DNA of 64,000 bases from Methanobacteriaceae archaeon (lineage in GTDB: Archaea > Methanobacteriota > Methanobacteria > Methanobacteriales > Methanobacteriaceae). The notes below the pieces were generated by a model. It made no database searches, was not told the origin of the DNA, and was given only the letters and a program-made list of their open reading frames with translations. The stretch is from the NCBI GenBank assembly GCA_030656015.1, contig JAUSNX010000006.1, forward strand, positions 1 through 64,000. Reading direction: 5' to 3'. Below are positions 51,718 to 61,891 of the stretch, piece by piece; the stretch's first letter is position 1, and the number at the start of each line of letters is the position of its first letter. The position numbers and the translations under genes are program-made.

Positions 51718-54630
51718 TTATTGGTGATTGATTATTTGTAAAATATGTTCTACTCTTTTTTGGAAGGTATGGTTATTTAAAACTATTTTTTTACCTTTTT
51801 CAGATAATAGTTTTCTATCTTTTTCATTTTTCAGATAATGACTAATTAAGTTTTCCAGTTCTTCTGGATTGTTATAAGTTATTAATGCATCTCGGAAAAC
51901 CTCAGAGACCCCCATAACTTCGTCAGATATAATAAAAGCACCAGCAGCGAATCCATCAAATAAACGATTCGATATGAATCCTTTTTCTTTCATATCCTCC
52001 CAATGATCGTTAAGTAATATTTTACAAGATGAGTATGCTTTCCTTAGTTCATCATTGGGGATATGTTTGCCTTTGATGTATTTTTTATCCACTAAGTTCT
52101 TCCAATTAGTCCCATATATGGAGAGATCTTTATTAGTGGGTAGTAAATCTTTTATTATCTTTCTAAATACTTTTCTTGAGTTTCCAACGAATAACAAATC
52201 ATGATCGTAGTCTCTGGAAAATTCCGGATTGAATAACTCGGGATCTGTACATTGAAGCATTTTTTCTACTGGAACATCAATAATTTCCTTTAATTTATCA
52301 GTCCAAATTTGAGAAGCTATTAAAACATGATCATACTGATTATATTCCTCTATTTCAACCTTATCTGGATGAGAAATATTCCACATTATGTTAAAATGCT
52401 GTTTTTTTGGTTTATATTTGCTTAAACCTCTTAAAACCAAGACTACATCACAATCAGCGTCATCGTTACTATCCCATTCTGGTAGTATCTGTAATATCAC
52501 ATCACAGTCTTTTTTTTCAAATTCCTTTTTTAATCCCAGTGCTAAGTGATAATCTCCCCATTCATGGACTGTTTTCCAACTCGGTGCTGGGATTTTAATT
52601 GAAATTTTTGTTTTAAAGAAATACTGCTCTAAAGATTCTTTTAATGCCTGGGCACGGTTGATATAAGCATGATTTTCAAGCACGAATTCTTGCAGTTCTT
52701 TTATTTTTGATAAACGGGCATTTTTGTTTGTTAAATAATAATCGATTAAATTATTTAGCTCTTCTTTTGATTTAAATACAGGTAATTTCCCATGGAATGT
52801 TTCTTCTGCTCCGATTTCTCCATTGGTTAATACCAAAGCTCCACTGGCCAGGGCATCATATACTCTACTATTTACGGCCCCATAACCTTTAGTAACTCTA
52901 TTAGCATCATCAATAACGATTTTTGTAGAGGCATATATTTCTGGCATTTTAGAATACTCGACAAATCCCTGATTATATTCTTTAAATTTTTCAATTTTGT
53001 CCCAGTTTTCCCCATACAATTTGAATGTATATGGCAATCTTCTGGGATCAAGCATTTCAATTATTTCACGGGGTTCATTCCAATAACTACCGGTGAAACA
53101 GTAATCACTTAAATAATCGTGGGATGGTGAAATATCTGGATGGAATCTAGCTGAATTAGTAGCAATAGGCATTAATAAAGCTTTATGTCCGCTTTTTTCC
53201 ATTAAATAATTACAAGCTGTTTGACTGGATCCGAATACAAGGTCATAATCAGAAAATCCTGGATTGGAAACCCATCTTTCAAACCAGTTTCTGGCCCAAG
53301 CTATTTTTATCAAAGACTTTTTAGAAGATTTTATTTTCTGGGGATTGTAGGAATCTAAAAGAGATATTATAATATCAACGTTTTCTTCAACCACATACCA
53401 CCATTTAAAAGATTTTCTTCTAGTTAAGAAACAGATATTCCATCCTAAAGTTTTTAAACCTTCTCCTAATTCCAGAGCGGTAAAATAATCTCCGGCAGAT
53501 GCATCAGTTCCACTTTCAGTAACTACAAAAGCTACTTTTAATGAATACTCTGAGAATAATTGTACATTGTTTAGTTTATCCGAAAAAACCTTTTTTTGAA
53601 GCCATCGATTCCAATTTTGGTAGAATATTTTCTGGTTTTTTAAACGCCGTTTTTTTACTTCCCTTTTTTTGGTTTTTTCTTGTGTTCCAAATTCATAATG
53701 GAATAAAAGGGCTTTAGGACAATAAATATTTTTATATCCTACTTTTAAGAGTTTAAGGCAAAGATCTACGTCTTCATAACCGTAATTGTAGTTTTCATCC
53801 AAACCACCAACTTCTAAGTATTTATCTTTCTTTACAAGTAGTGCAGCGGCAGTTAAAGCAGCTCTTTCCACATCGGAGTGGTCTGTATTGCTAAAAATAT
53901 GATCCTTAGTAATATTATATGGTTTAATGAAACCAGATTCTTCTTTGAATGCTATTCCGCTATGTTGGATTTTAAATGATTTGTTTATATTATAAACTGA
54001 ATCGGGTGAATATGGATAAACTAATTTAGCGCCTATCACACCTATTTCATCTGATTGCATTGCTGAAAACATCATTTGGTTAAGCCAGCCAAATGTAGGT
54101 TCAATATCATTGTTTAGTAGGAGAATATATTCTCCTTTTGCTACGCGGGCCGCTTCATTATTTGCTGCAGAAAAAGATTTATTCTCTATATTTTTGATTA
54201 TTTTTATGGGAAGAAACTTTTCTAGTTCTACTAAAAAACTGATAGAATCGTCGTTTGATGCATTATCTACCACGATAATTTCATAATGTGGATATTGTAT
54301 ATTTTCTTTAAAATTTTTAAATAATCTTTTTAAATGTTCTAAACCGTTTCTATTTAAGATTATTATAGAAACTAATGGTACATTATCTTTAAAACTGTGT
54401 AGATTAAAGATTGATGCATTTTTACTTAAAATTTCTTTATATTTTTCCTTTACCTGTTCTTGGGTTAATAAAATGGCGGGTTCTTCTGATACTATTTTTT
54501 TTATTATTTTATTTTTAAATGAATCAAAGCCATGCTTTTTTGAATTAAATTCATCACTTAAATTATTTTTTAATATCCTTAAATTTTCTTTTAGTGATGA
54601 ATTTTTAAGACTAGGTTTTGATTTTTTCAT
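51718..54630 (-). CDS. Trimodular glycosyltransferase: GT2 plus two CgeB-like GT domains
   Basis: A 970-residue enzyme. The GT2 domain (about 60-340) has SIIILNRNGLEHLKRLFKNF and NNDIEPTFGWL. Two CgeB/GT4-like domains follow. The first (about 365-685) holds YDLVFGSSQTACNYL and SRVYDALASGALVLTN. The second (about 690-970) has HVLIASQIWTDKL, HDLLFVGNSRKVFRK and SNRLFDGFAAGAFIISDE. GAGGCACAAT precedes the ATG. Three catalytic units suggest several sequential additions by one protein. Confidence 0.88.
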   Translation of the reverse strand: MKKSKPSLKNSSLKENLRILKNNLSDEFNSKKHGFDSFKNKIIKKIVSEEPAILLTQEQVKEKYKEILSKNASIFNLHSFKDNVPLVSIIILNRNGLEHLKRLFKNFKENIQYPHYEIIVVDNASNDDSISFLVELEKFLPIKIIKNIENKSFSAANNEAARVAKGEYILLLNNDIEPTFGWLNQMMFSAMQSDEIGVIGAKLVYPYSPDSVYNINKSFKIQHSGIAFKEESGFIKPYNITKDHIFSNTDHSDVERAALTAAALLVKKDKYLEVGGLDENYNYGYEDVDLCLKLLKVGYKNIYCPKALLFHYEFGTQEKTKKREVKKRRLKNQKIFYQNWNRWLQKKVFSDKLNNVQLFSEYSLKVAFVVTESGTDASAGDYFTALELGEGLKTLGWNICFLTRRKSFKWWYVVEENVDIIISLLDSYNPQKIKSSKKSLIKIAWARNWFERWVSNPGFSDYDLVFGSSQTACNYLMEKSGHKALLMPIATNSARFHPDISPSHDYLSDYCFTGSYWNEPREIIEMLDPRRLPYTFKLYGENWDKIEKFKEYNQGFVEYSKMPEIYASTKIVIDDANRVTKGYGAVNSRVYDALASGALVLTNGEIGAEETFHGKLPVFKSKEELNNLIDYYLTNKNARLSKIKELQEFVLENHAYINRAQALKESLEQYFFKTKISIKIPAPSWKTVHEWGDYHLALGLKKEFEKKDCDVILQILPEWDSNDDADCDVVLVLRGLSKYKPKKQHFNIMWNISHPDKVEIEEYNQYDHVLIASQIWTDKLKEIIDVPVEKMLQCTDPELFNPEFSRDYDHDLLFVGNSRKVFRKIIKDLLPTNKDLSIYGTNWKNLVDKKYIKGKHIPNDELRKAYSSCKILLNDHWEDMKEKGFISNRLFDGFAAGAFIISDEVMGVSEVFRDALITYNNPEELENLISHYLKNEKDRKLLSEKGKKIVLNNHTFQKRVEHILQIINHQ

Positions 54631-54989
54631 ATTGTGCCTCTATAATTTTGAAATTAATGATCACATATCTTCCCAATAACACAATAAATAAATATTTTAT
54701 TTTCTATTTAAGAATAATATTTAATCAAGGTCTACGGAGTTTTTCATGTTCTAGCATTAAACTCATCTTTTTTAAAACTTGAAATTTAATTCTCAGTATT
54801 TCCAACAATTGATGGTGGTATTATAGGAACTTACTATAATCATGCAAACAGGATTATATTTTGCCAAGGAATATATTAAATGGTGGATATGGTGGTTTTA
54901 AACCAAATGGCGGGATATATGTTCTCAAAGGTTAGATCTGGCCTCATGGTTAGGTTATTTATAGAAATCAGAATAAATCTAGTTTCAAT
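54631..54989. other. Gap with a possible decayed gene end
   Basis: A gap of about 360 bases between two giant glycosyltransferase genes. On the minus strand a short coding-like piece (about 54725-54815) reads LLEILRIKFQVLKKMSLMLE, then EHEKLRRP and a stop, resembling a glycosyltransferase tail. The 54816-54989 part is G-rich for this genome, with no open frame. It may hold debris from a rearrangement. Confidence 0.35.
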
Positions 54990-57956
54990 TTATTTGGTAA
55001 TCATTTTAATGTTTTCATAGATTATATCTCCAGTAATTACTGGAATTAGTCTGGCTTTTACATTAGTTTCTCTTTTTAGATATTCACAAGTTGTTTTACT
55101 GTTTGTAATAGCTAAATCATACTCATTAAAGACAGGATTATTCATCCATTCCTCATAAGAATCAAGAATTAGTGCAATTTTTATTAATTTCTTTTTAGAA
55201 CCATGAATCTCCAGAGGATAATAATTATGTAGGGTTGAAACTACTATGTCTACATAGTTCTTTATGTGATATAGGCTTTTATAATCTTCTGAAGATACAA
55301 AACTTACATCCCAACCCGATTTTTTTAAAGCTTCATTTATAATTAGCTCAGTGAAATCACCCGCACTGGGATGTCTTTCACCAATCATAAATGATATATT
55401 TAATGGGTCTTCTGAAATTAAATTCTCATTATTTAATTTGTCAATAATAATCTTATTACTTAGCCAATCATTCCATTTATAATTTAAAAGATTTTTATTA
55501 GATATATGCCGATTTAATATAGATTCTAATTGTTTTTTTCCGTCAGTACCGTGTTCATAGTGGAATAATAGTGCTGATGGGCAGTAGATGTTATCATACC
55601 CGTTTTTTAATAGTTTAAGACAGAAATCCACGTCTTCATAACCATATTTGTATCCTTCATCTAAACCCCCAACTTCTTCATAAACTTCTTTTTTTACTAA
55701 TAAAACTGCTGCAGTGACCCCTGCTCTTTTTTGCTCGATATTACATTCTGGTTCGAATGGTTCAAGTCCTTTACCCATATTATATGGTTTTATAAATCCA
55801 TTAGATTCTTCCTTAAACGATATCCCAATATGTTGAATTGTAAATGATTGATCTTTGTTATAAACTGAAAAACTACTATCTGGGTAAACTAATTTAGCAC
55901 CTAAACAACCTAAATTATTATATTTAAAAGCTGTTTGCATCATTTCATTGAGCCAACCATACGTAGGTTCAATATCATTATTTAACAGTAAGATAAATTC
56001 CCCATGTGCTTTTTTAACAGCATCATTATTTGCTTCAGAAAAAGATTTGTTTTCTTCATTTTTAATTATTTTTAAGGGCAGGTTATCTAGACTTTCTAAA
56101 AAGTTTATTGTATCGTCTGTTGATGAATTATCCACTATTATTATTTCATAGGATGGATATTGAATATTTTCAGCGAAATTATTAAATAATCTCTGTAAAT
56201 GTTCCAAACCATTATGAGTAATCACAATAATCGAGACTAATGGTGAACTATCTTCAAAATCCTGTAAATTAATTAATGAAGCGTTTTTATTTATTATTTC
56301 ATCATACTTTCCACAATTTTCTGTTTCTATGATTATTTCAGGATTTTTATTAACATTATCAATATTATCTCCGTTTATTTCCAGTCCTTCTGGAATCCCA
56401 TATAAACTGTAATGTATCAAAGGGTTTAAATTAGATAATTTAGCACTTTCATTGTATTCTAAGTAAAAATCACCATCAAAATTAGGGTTGGGTCTTAAAT
56501 TTTCTTTAAATCCATGATAAATGTAATGAAGAAGAGGATCTTTTCCTGAAATCATCACATGTCTGTTGGTTCGTAGATAATAACCCAGATCAAATAAATT
56601 ATTCTTTTTTATTGATTTATATCCTTTTATTTCAGTTACAGCATTTTTTATTTGGCCTTTGTTTTTAGCCAAAATAAATAAACTGGGAGCTTTCGAAATA
56701 ATCCTTTCAATCAATGGCCTATTACTGTTAAAATAATTGAGTTCATAAATACTAGATGTTAATTTATTTAAATGCGAATTTACTTGATCAAATTGCCGAT
56801 TTTTATTTTCTAGAGAACTAACTAATTTTTCATTTTCATTTAAAAATTTTTCATTTTCATTTAAAATATTGCTAATGATTTGATTTCTTTCTTGTTTAAT
56901 TTGATTGGAATAATTGTATTTTTCTTCAATTATTTTTAATTTATTTTCAGTGTATTTTAATTTACTATTTGCCTGTTTTAAACGGGTTTCAGTATAATTT
57001 AATTGATTTTCGTTTATTTTGCCTATTTTGGAATCAAGCACACTATTTGGTGATTTCATTCCCAGAGCAGTAGCATATTGGCTTTCGATCCCAGATTTAG
57101 TTGCTAATTCATCGATAATTAGTAAAAGCTCTAACATGGCCTTATCTTTTAAATCAAACTCATCTATGTTGTGAAGAATGTCATTAAGGGTTTCATGGTA
57201 AATAGTTCCACCAGTTAATGTGATTTCCGCGTCAGGAAAATATTTTATTACACTTTCCAGAATATTATCTGAGTCTGCTGCTTCACTTGGGTCTTGGTTT
57301 CTTAAAATTTGAGGATCAGGCCTTAACATTTTTCTATTCAACAATTTGCCTGGTTTGTATGGGTTTTTCAGGTAGTTATCCGGAAGGATCCTCCTGATTC
57401 TTGAGCCTAATTCAAGAGCTTCATCTGACCATTGAAATCTACTTGGACCTACAAAATCATCCATGTAGAAAATTCCACCCATTTCTAGGATTTTATAACT
57501 CCACTCAACTGATTTATTAACATCAAACATGTGGTGCAATGACTGACTCCAATGCACAAAGTCTACTTTTTCATTAAACTCGTGTAGGAAATAGTTCCCT
57601 TTAATTAGTTCAACTTTATCTTCAATTCCCAAGTTTTCTGCTTTTTTCAGTGCAATTGCAATACCCGCATCGGATAATTCAAACATTGTGAATTTATCTA
57701 CTAATCCTTCACTAACTAGTTCCAATTCTTTATTTCCGTCTCCAAAGCCTACAGACACACCATGTTTCAACGTACCCATTTTTTCAAGACGTTTTTTCAA
57801 GCATTGATTTATTCCATCAACGGGTTCCCCACAAATTAGATTATTAAGATGTTTATGGATTAATGGGAACTCCCACCACCTTATTTTTTTAGGTCCATCT
57901 TTAAGATTCATTTCTGACCAATAATTACCAATTTTTTGAGCAGTTTTATCTTCCAT
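54990..57956 (-). CDS. Methyltransferase - coiled coil - GT2 fusion with truncated CgeB-like end
   Basis: A 988-residue fusion. A SAM methyltransferase occupies about residues 1-280 (VSVGFGDGNKELELVSEG; FVHWSQSLHHMFDVNKSVEW). A coiled coil follows (about 310-400), with NENEKFLNENEKL repeats. Then come the HYxxxG module shared with 49242 (about 430-545), a GT2 domain (about 590-880: SIIVITHNGLEHLQRLFNNF), and a CgeB-like start (SAGDFTELIINEALKKSGWD) that stops about 115 residues in, while the paralogue at 51718 continues for over 400 more. ATG 57956 is used since AGGATG precedes it; an ATG three codons upstream is possible. Confidence 0.85.
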   Translation of the reverse strand: MEDKTAQKIGNYWSEMNLKDGPKKIRWWEFPLIHKHLNNLICGEPVDGINQCLKKRLEKMGTLKHGVSVGFGDGNKELELVSEGLVDKFTMFELSDAGIAIALKKAENLGIEDKVELIKGNYFLHEFNEKVDFVHWSQSLHHMFDVNKSVEWSYKILEMGGIFYMDDFVGPSRFQWSDEALELGSRIRRILPDNYLKNPYKPGKLLNRKMLRPDPQILRNQDPSEAADSDNILESVIKYFPDAEITLTGGTIYHETLNDILHNIDEFDLKDKAMLELLLIIDELATKSGIESQYATALGMKSPNSVLDSKIGKINENQLNYTETRLKQANSKLKYTENKLKIIEEKYNYSNQIKQERNQIISNILNENEKFLNENEKLVSSLENKNRQFDQVNSHLNKLTSSIYELNYFNSNRPLIERIISKAPSLFILAKNKGQIKNAVTEIKGYKSIKKNNLFDLGYYLRTNRHVMISGKDPLLHYIYHGFKENLRPNPNFDGDFYLEYNESAKLSNLNPLIHYSLYGIPEGLEINGDNIDNVNKNPEIIIETENCGKYDEIINKNASLINLQDFEDSSPLVSIIVITHNGLEHLQRLFNNFAENIQYPSYEIIIVDNSSTDDTINFLESLDNLPLKIIKNEENKSFSEANNDAVKKAHGEFILLLNNDIEPTYGWLNEMMQTAFKYNNLGCLGAKLVYPDSSFSVYNKDQSFTIQHIGISFKEESNGFIKPYNMGKGLEPFEPECNIEQKRAGVTAAVLLVKKEVYEEVGGLDEGYKYGYEDVDFCLKLLKNGYDNIYCPSALLFHYEHGTDGKKQLESILNRHISNKNLLNYKWNDWLSNKIIIDKLNNENLISEDPLNISFMIGERHPSAGDFTELIINEALKKSGWDVSFVSSEDYKSLYHIKNYVDIVVSTLHNYYPLEIHGSKKKLIKIALILDSYEEWMNNPVFNEYDLAITNSKTTCEYLKRETNVKARLIPVITGDIIYENIKMITK

Positions 57957-58024
57957 TAATATCATCCTGATGAAATTTTTTATAATTATAATATCATTAT
58001 ACTTTTAATACATTTATCAGGCAA

Positions 58025-59032
58025 TTATCTATCTGAGTACATCTTTTGATAATACTCCAGATATTCTCCACTTTTTACTTTTTCCCACCAGTCTTTATTA
58101 TCTAAATACCACTGTATGGTTTCAGCAATTCCAGTTTCAAACGTGTACTTAGGAGTCCACCCTAGTTCGCTCTGAATTTTACCAGAATCAATGGCATAAC
58201 GTCTGTCGTGGCCGGGTCTGTCTTTTACATATTTAATAAGTGATTCTGGTTTATCTAAATTCTCCAGAATTAATTTAATTATTTCTAGGTTTTTCTTTTC
58301 GTTATTTCCACCAATATTATACACTTCCCCAATTTTTCCTTGGTGAAGGACCAGATCTATAGCAGTGCAGTGATCATAAACGTGTAACCAGTCTCTAACA
58401 TTCAATCCATCGCCATAAACAGGTAAAGGTTCATTTTCTAGGGCATTGGATATCATTAATGGAATTAATTTTTCTGGGAATTGATAAGGCCCATAATTGT
58501 TGGAGCACCGAGTTATATTAATTGGCAGATCAAAAGTTTTGTTATAAGCACGAACCATTAAATCAGCACCTGCTTTGCTGGCTGAATAAGGGCTATTGGC
58601 TGCAAGGGGTGTATCTTCTCTGAAATAACCACTTTCACCTAAAGAACCATAAACTTCATCAGTTGAAACCTGTAAATATTTTTTTACGCCGTATTTTTTA
58701 GCAGCATCTAAAAGTACCTGTGTTCCAATTATATTTGATTTAATGAATATCTCTGGATCTTCAATACTCCTATCAACGTGAGATTCAGCAGCGAAATTTA
58801 TAACATAATCTATTTTTGAGACTATGTCACAAACTAATGATTTATCAGTAATATCTCCTTTGATAAATTTGTAATTAGGATTATCTTCAATGCCATGTAA
58901 ATTTTCTAAATTTCCGCAGTAGGTAAGGGAGTCCAGGTTGACAATTTCGTAGTGAGGATATTTATTAAGCATATATCTTACAAAATTACTCCCTATAAAT
59001 CCTGCTCCACCCGTAATTAGTATTTTTGTCAT
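58025..59032 (-). CDS. rfbB: dTDP-glucose 4,6-dehydratase
   Basis: A 335-residue short-chain dehydratase that makes dTDP-4-keto-6-deoxyglucose. NAD site ITGGAGFIGSNFVRYML; STDEVYGSL with the Thr-Asp-Glu acid/base set; catalytic YSASK. RCSNNYGPYQFPEKLIPLMI is the family hallmark. AAGGAGTTAAATA precedes the ATG. It works with RfbA and RfbC further along. Confidence 0.97.
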   Translation of the reverse strand: MTKILITGGAGFIGSNFVRYMLNKYPHYEIVNLDSLTYCGNLENLHGIEDNPNYKFIKGDITDKSLVCDIVSKIDYVINFAAESHVDRSIEDPEIFIKSNIIGTQVLLDAAKKYGVKKYLQVSTDEVYGSLGESGYFREDTPLAANSPYSASKAGADLMVRAYNKTFDLPINITRCSNNYGPYQFPEKLIPLMISNALENEPLPVYGDGLNVRDWLHVYDHCTAIDLVLHQGKIGEVYNIGGNNEKKNLEIIKLILENLDKPESLIKYVKDRPGHDRRYAIDSGKIQSELGWTPKYTFETGIAETIQWYLDNKDWWEKVKSGEYLEYYQKMYSDR

Positions 59033-59286
59033 TATTTAACTCCTTAGAAATTTCTATATTAGTATAATACTTTATTAACTTTTTTCTATGAACTTTATTC
59101 CATATTTATTAAATCTTAAATCCAATTAAAATCATTTTTTTATTAGAAATTAGCTTAAAGCAACATTTAACTTTAATAACTTATTTATATTTTTTTGTTA
59201 TATAATCTATTTTATCATTTTAAATTATATGCTGATTAGAATTGTTTGAATAAGATTAGAATATTAAAATATATATTGGAGATAAA
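59033..59286. promoter_or_regulatory. Divergent promoter region, rfbB and FkbM-type gene
   Basis: An AT-rich gap between divergent genes. GGAGATAAA lies before the plus-strand gene. TATA-like runs (such as TTATATTTTTTT near 59184) are present but not unique. No gene was seen. Confidence 0.35.
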
Positions 59287-60345
59287 ATGAATCTTAAAAA
59301 TCCTATAAATCTTTTAAAAAAGGCCAATAACTCTTTTAATTTATATCTAAAAGATCGTATAGAAATAAATAAAACTATAACGCGATATGGTAAAGATCAG
59401 GAAAAAATCAACGAATTTTTTGAAGCAAATTATCTTAGGGATGCTAATTTATCAGATAAACTTAATTTATTCGCTGATTGGTATTCTAAAAATAAATATT
59501 ATTTTTTTAATGGAGAAGAACATTTGTTTGAATCAATGGACACAGATACATTTTTTAAAATGTGTTTTTACAATAATATCAAACTTTTGGCCTTTTCACA
59601 TAAAGAAAACAGGATTCTTTTAGAGACTGAGGATGGAATTAAATTTTTTACCAATAATCGTTTTTGGACAATTGATTCAGTTTTTGCAAGAAATGAATAT
59701 TCTGTACCCCAATTATACATGTTCCGTGATTTTGTTGTACTTGATATTGGGATGAATAGGGGTTATGCTTCTTTGAAATTTGCAAATTTTGATTCATGTA
59801 GTGCAATATATGGTTTTGAGATAGACCCCAATACATATGACTTAGCTTTAGAAAATTTCAATCTTAATCCTCAACTATATGATAAAATTCATCCATTTAA
59901 TTTTGGCCTTTATGATGAAGATAAAGAATTAGATTTGTTTTATATCCCGGGATATGATGGAATAACGACAACTAATATTGAATTTGCAAAAACTCAATCA
60001 GAATGGGTTTCTCAAAAAGATCTCATGAAAATTAAAAAGGCAAATGTAAAAGAAGCAGGCAAAGTTATTTCAGATATAATTGAAAAAGAGAATAACTCCA
60101 ATATTGTTTTGAAAATAGATACTGAAGGTGCGGAGTCTAAAATAATTGATAATTTAATTGAACATAACCTATTAGAAAAAATTGATATGATAATAGGTGA
60201 AATACACTTAGAAACCGAAGATTTAGAAAAAAAGTTGCTTGGGTTTAAACGTGTTAATAAAAATTTTGCATCAGAAAACATTTATACTGTCTGTCTGGTT
60301 AAAAAAGAATATTATAAACCGTTAAATAAAGCTAAATCTATTTGA
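59287..60345 (+). CDS. FkbM-family methyltransferase
   Basis: A 352-residue SAM methyltransferase that probably O-methylates a sugar of the glycan. VLDIGMNRGYASLKFA is the SAM motif (about residue 155), with EIDPNTYDLALENFNLNP next and KIDTEGAESKIIDNLI as the FkbM signature. GGAGATAAA precedes the ATG. With the next gene it forms a plus-strand pair inside a minus-strand cluster. Confidence 0.87.
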   Translation: MNLKNPINLLKKANNSFNLYLKDRIEINKTITRYGKDQEKINEFFEANYLRDANLSDKLNLFADWYSKNKYYFFNGEEHLFESMDTDTFFKMCFYNNIKLLAFSHKENRILLETEDGIKFFTNNRFWTIDSVFARNEYSVPQLYMFRDFVVLDIGMNRGYASLKFANFDSCSAIYGFEIDPNTYDLALENFNLNPQLYDKIHPFNFGLYDEDKELDLFYIPGYDGITTTNIEFAKTQSEWVSQKDLMKIKKANVKEAGKVISDIIEKENNSNIVLKIDTEGAESKIIDNLIEHNLLEKIDMIIGEIHLETEDLEKKLLGFKRVNKNFASENIYTVCLVKKEYYKPLNKAKSI

Positions 60346-60407
60346 TAATATTAAATTTGAATTAAATCGAGAATTAACTCAAATAATCTTAATTGATAGT
60401 TTTAATT

Positions 60408-61286
60408 ATGGGTTATGTAGGTGTTACTGTGGTAGTTTTCGAATATTTAAAAAATTTTTCAAATAAAATCAAAAATGAAGAAAAAAAGAAAAAAATTGAT
60501 TTATTCACTCTTTGGATTAGTGATGATGGTAATTTACCGGAGCTACAGCAAATATCACTAAAATCCATGCTTTTAACCGGTCATGATGTGAAATTGTATG
60601 TTTACGATGAATTAGACAATGTTCCTGAAGGTATCAAGCTCATGGATGGAAATGAGATTCTCTCTCAATCAAATATTTTCAAATATAAAGAAGGTTTCAA
60701 TAAAGGATCTTATTCTGGATTTGCTAATCGGTTTAGAGCTAAATGTCTTTATGATAGAGGATCTGCCTGGTTTGACTGTGATATAATTGCATTAAAGAAT
60801 ATAAATGAAATGAATATTGTAGGTCCATCAATATCTTCTCAAAGAAATCCTGATGGTGAAATAATTCCTAATAATGCTTTTTTAAAGCTAAACAAAGGAG
60901 ATAAATTTTTAGAATATATGCTTGATTACATGGATAAAGTAAAAGATAATGTAATGCATGGAGATACTGGTCCTCATTTACTCAAATCATTAATGGATAC
61001 TAAATATAATTCTTATTCTAAATATTTAGCTAATGTAAATTTTATTGCGTCGATTAATTATTTTGATTTTATGGATTTTTTAGAACCATCCTCAATAATC
61101 GTTCCGAGATTAAAATTTAATGAGATATGGGGCTTCCATATTTGGAATACTATGTTTCGGCATAATGAATATGTTCATGAAAAATCGAGAAATAGTTTAT
61201 ACCATGATCTGAAAGAAATTATTCTCACTAGCTTAACAAAAGAAGAATATGCAAAAAAAATTAGTAGTTTATTTGAAATCAATTAA
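60408..61286 (+). CDS. Glycosyltransferase with DxD motif (GT32-like / capsule type)
   Basis: A 292-residue protein resembling the sugar-binding region transferases (GT32-like): IDLFTLWISDDGNLPELQQ, SGFANRFRAKCLYDRGSAWF, then the metal-binding DCDIIAL. The start is unsure; a TTG at 60393 or a later Met could be used, and the first 20 residues are hydrophobic. It is downstream of the FkbM gene. Confidence 0.75.
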   Translation: MGYVGVTVVVFEYLKNFSNKIKNEEKKKKIDLFTLWISDDGNLPELQQISLKSMLLTGHDVKLYVYDELDNVPEGIKLMDGNEILSQSNIFKYKEGFNKGSYSGFANRFRAKCLYDRGSAWFDCDIIALKNINEMNIVGPSISSQRNPDGEIIPNNAFLKLNKGDKFLEYMLDYMDKVKDNVMHGDTGPHLLKSLMDTKYNSYSKYLANVNFIASINYFDFMDFLEPSSIIVPRLKFNEIWGFHIWNTMFRHNEYVHEKSRNSLYHDLKEIILTSLTKEEYAKKISSLFEIN

Positions 61287-61293
61287 TAAATGT

Positions 61294-61851
61294 TTAAAAA
61301 TCAGTCTTAGTATTTTTGAATGAATTCCATTGTTCATCTTTCTCAGATAAACTGACTTCTTCAATATCCTCTAAGGGCCAATCAATACCTATATCTGGGT
61401 CATTCCATAGAATACCACCTTCATCATCACTATTATAAAAGTCAGTGCATTTATAAGTGAATTCGGCCTCATCGGATAAGACTAAAAAACCATGGGCAAA
61501 GCCCTCAGGTACGTAGAACTGTTTCTTGTTTTGTTCAGAGAGTATAACTCCTTCCCATTTACCATAAGTTGATGAATCTTTTCTTAAATCAACGGCCACA
61601 TCAAATACTGCTCCTTTAATGGCCCTAACTAGTTTGCCTTGCGGTCTTGTATATTGGAAGTGAAGACCTCTTAAAACTCCTTTTTTGGACCTGGACTGAT
61701 TGTCCTGGACAAAATTGAAATCAAGACCTGCTTCTCTGAATTCCTCTTCATGGTAAGTTTCCATAAAATAACCACGATCATCCCCAAATACAGTAGGTTC
61801 TATAATATATACTCCTTCAATTGAAGTTTCAGTGAAATTAAATTTACTCAT
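61294..61851 (-). CDS. rfbC: dTDP-4-dehydrorhamnose 3,5-epimerase
   Basis: A 185-residue cupin-fold epimerase. GVLRGLHFQYTRPQGKLVRA includes the catalytic His, DVAVDLRKDSSTYGKW holds the Asp, and FYVPEGFAHGFLVLSD is the signature. ATG 61851 is used because AAGGAG precedes it; a frame upstream is open but lacks a site. RfbD, the next step, is not in the window. Confidence 0.96.
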   Translation of the reverse strand: MSKFNFTETSIEGVYIIEPTVFGDDRGYFMETYHEEEFREAGLDFNFVQDNQSRSKKGVLRGLHFQYTRPQGKLVRAIKGAVFDVAVDLRKDSSTYGKWEGVILSEQNKKQFYVPEGFAHGFLVLSDEAEFTYKCTDFYNSDDEGGILWNDPDIGIDWPLEDIEEVSLSEKDEQWNSFKNTKTDF

Positions 61852-61891
61852 TAAAAATCTCTCCTTATTCAAATTCAAGGACTAGTGAATA

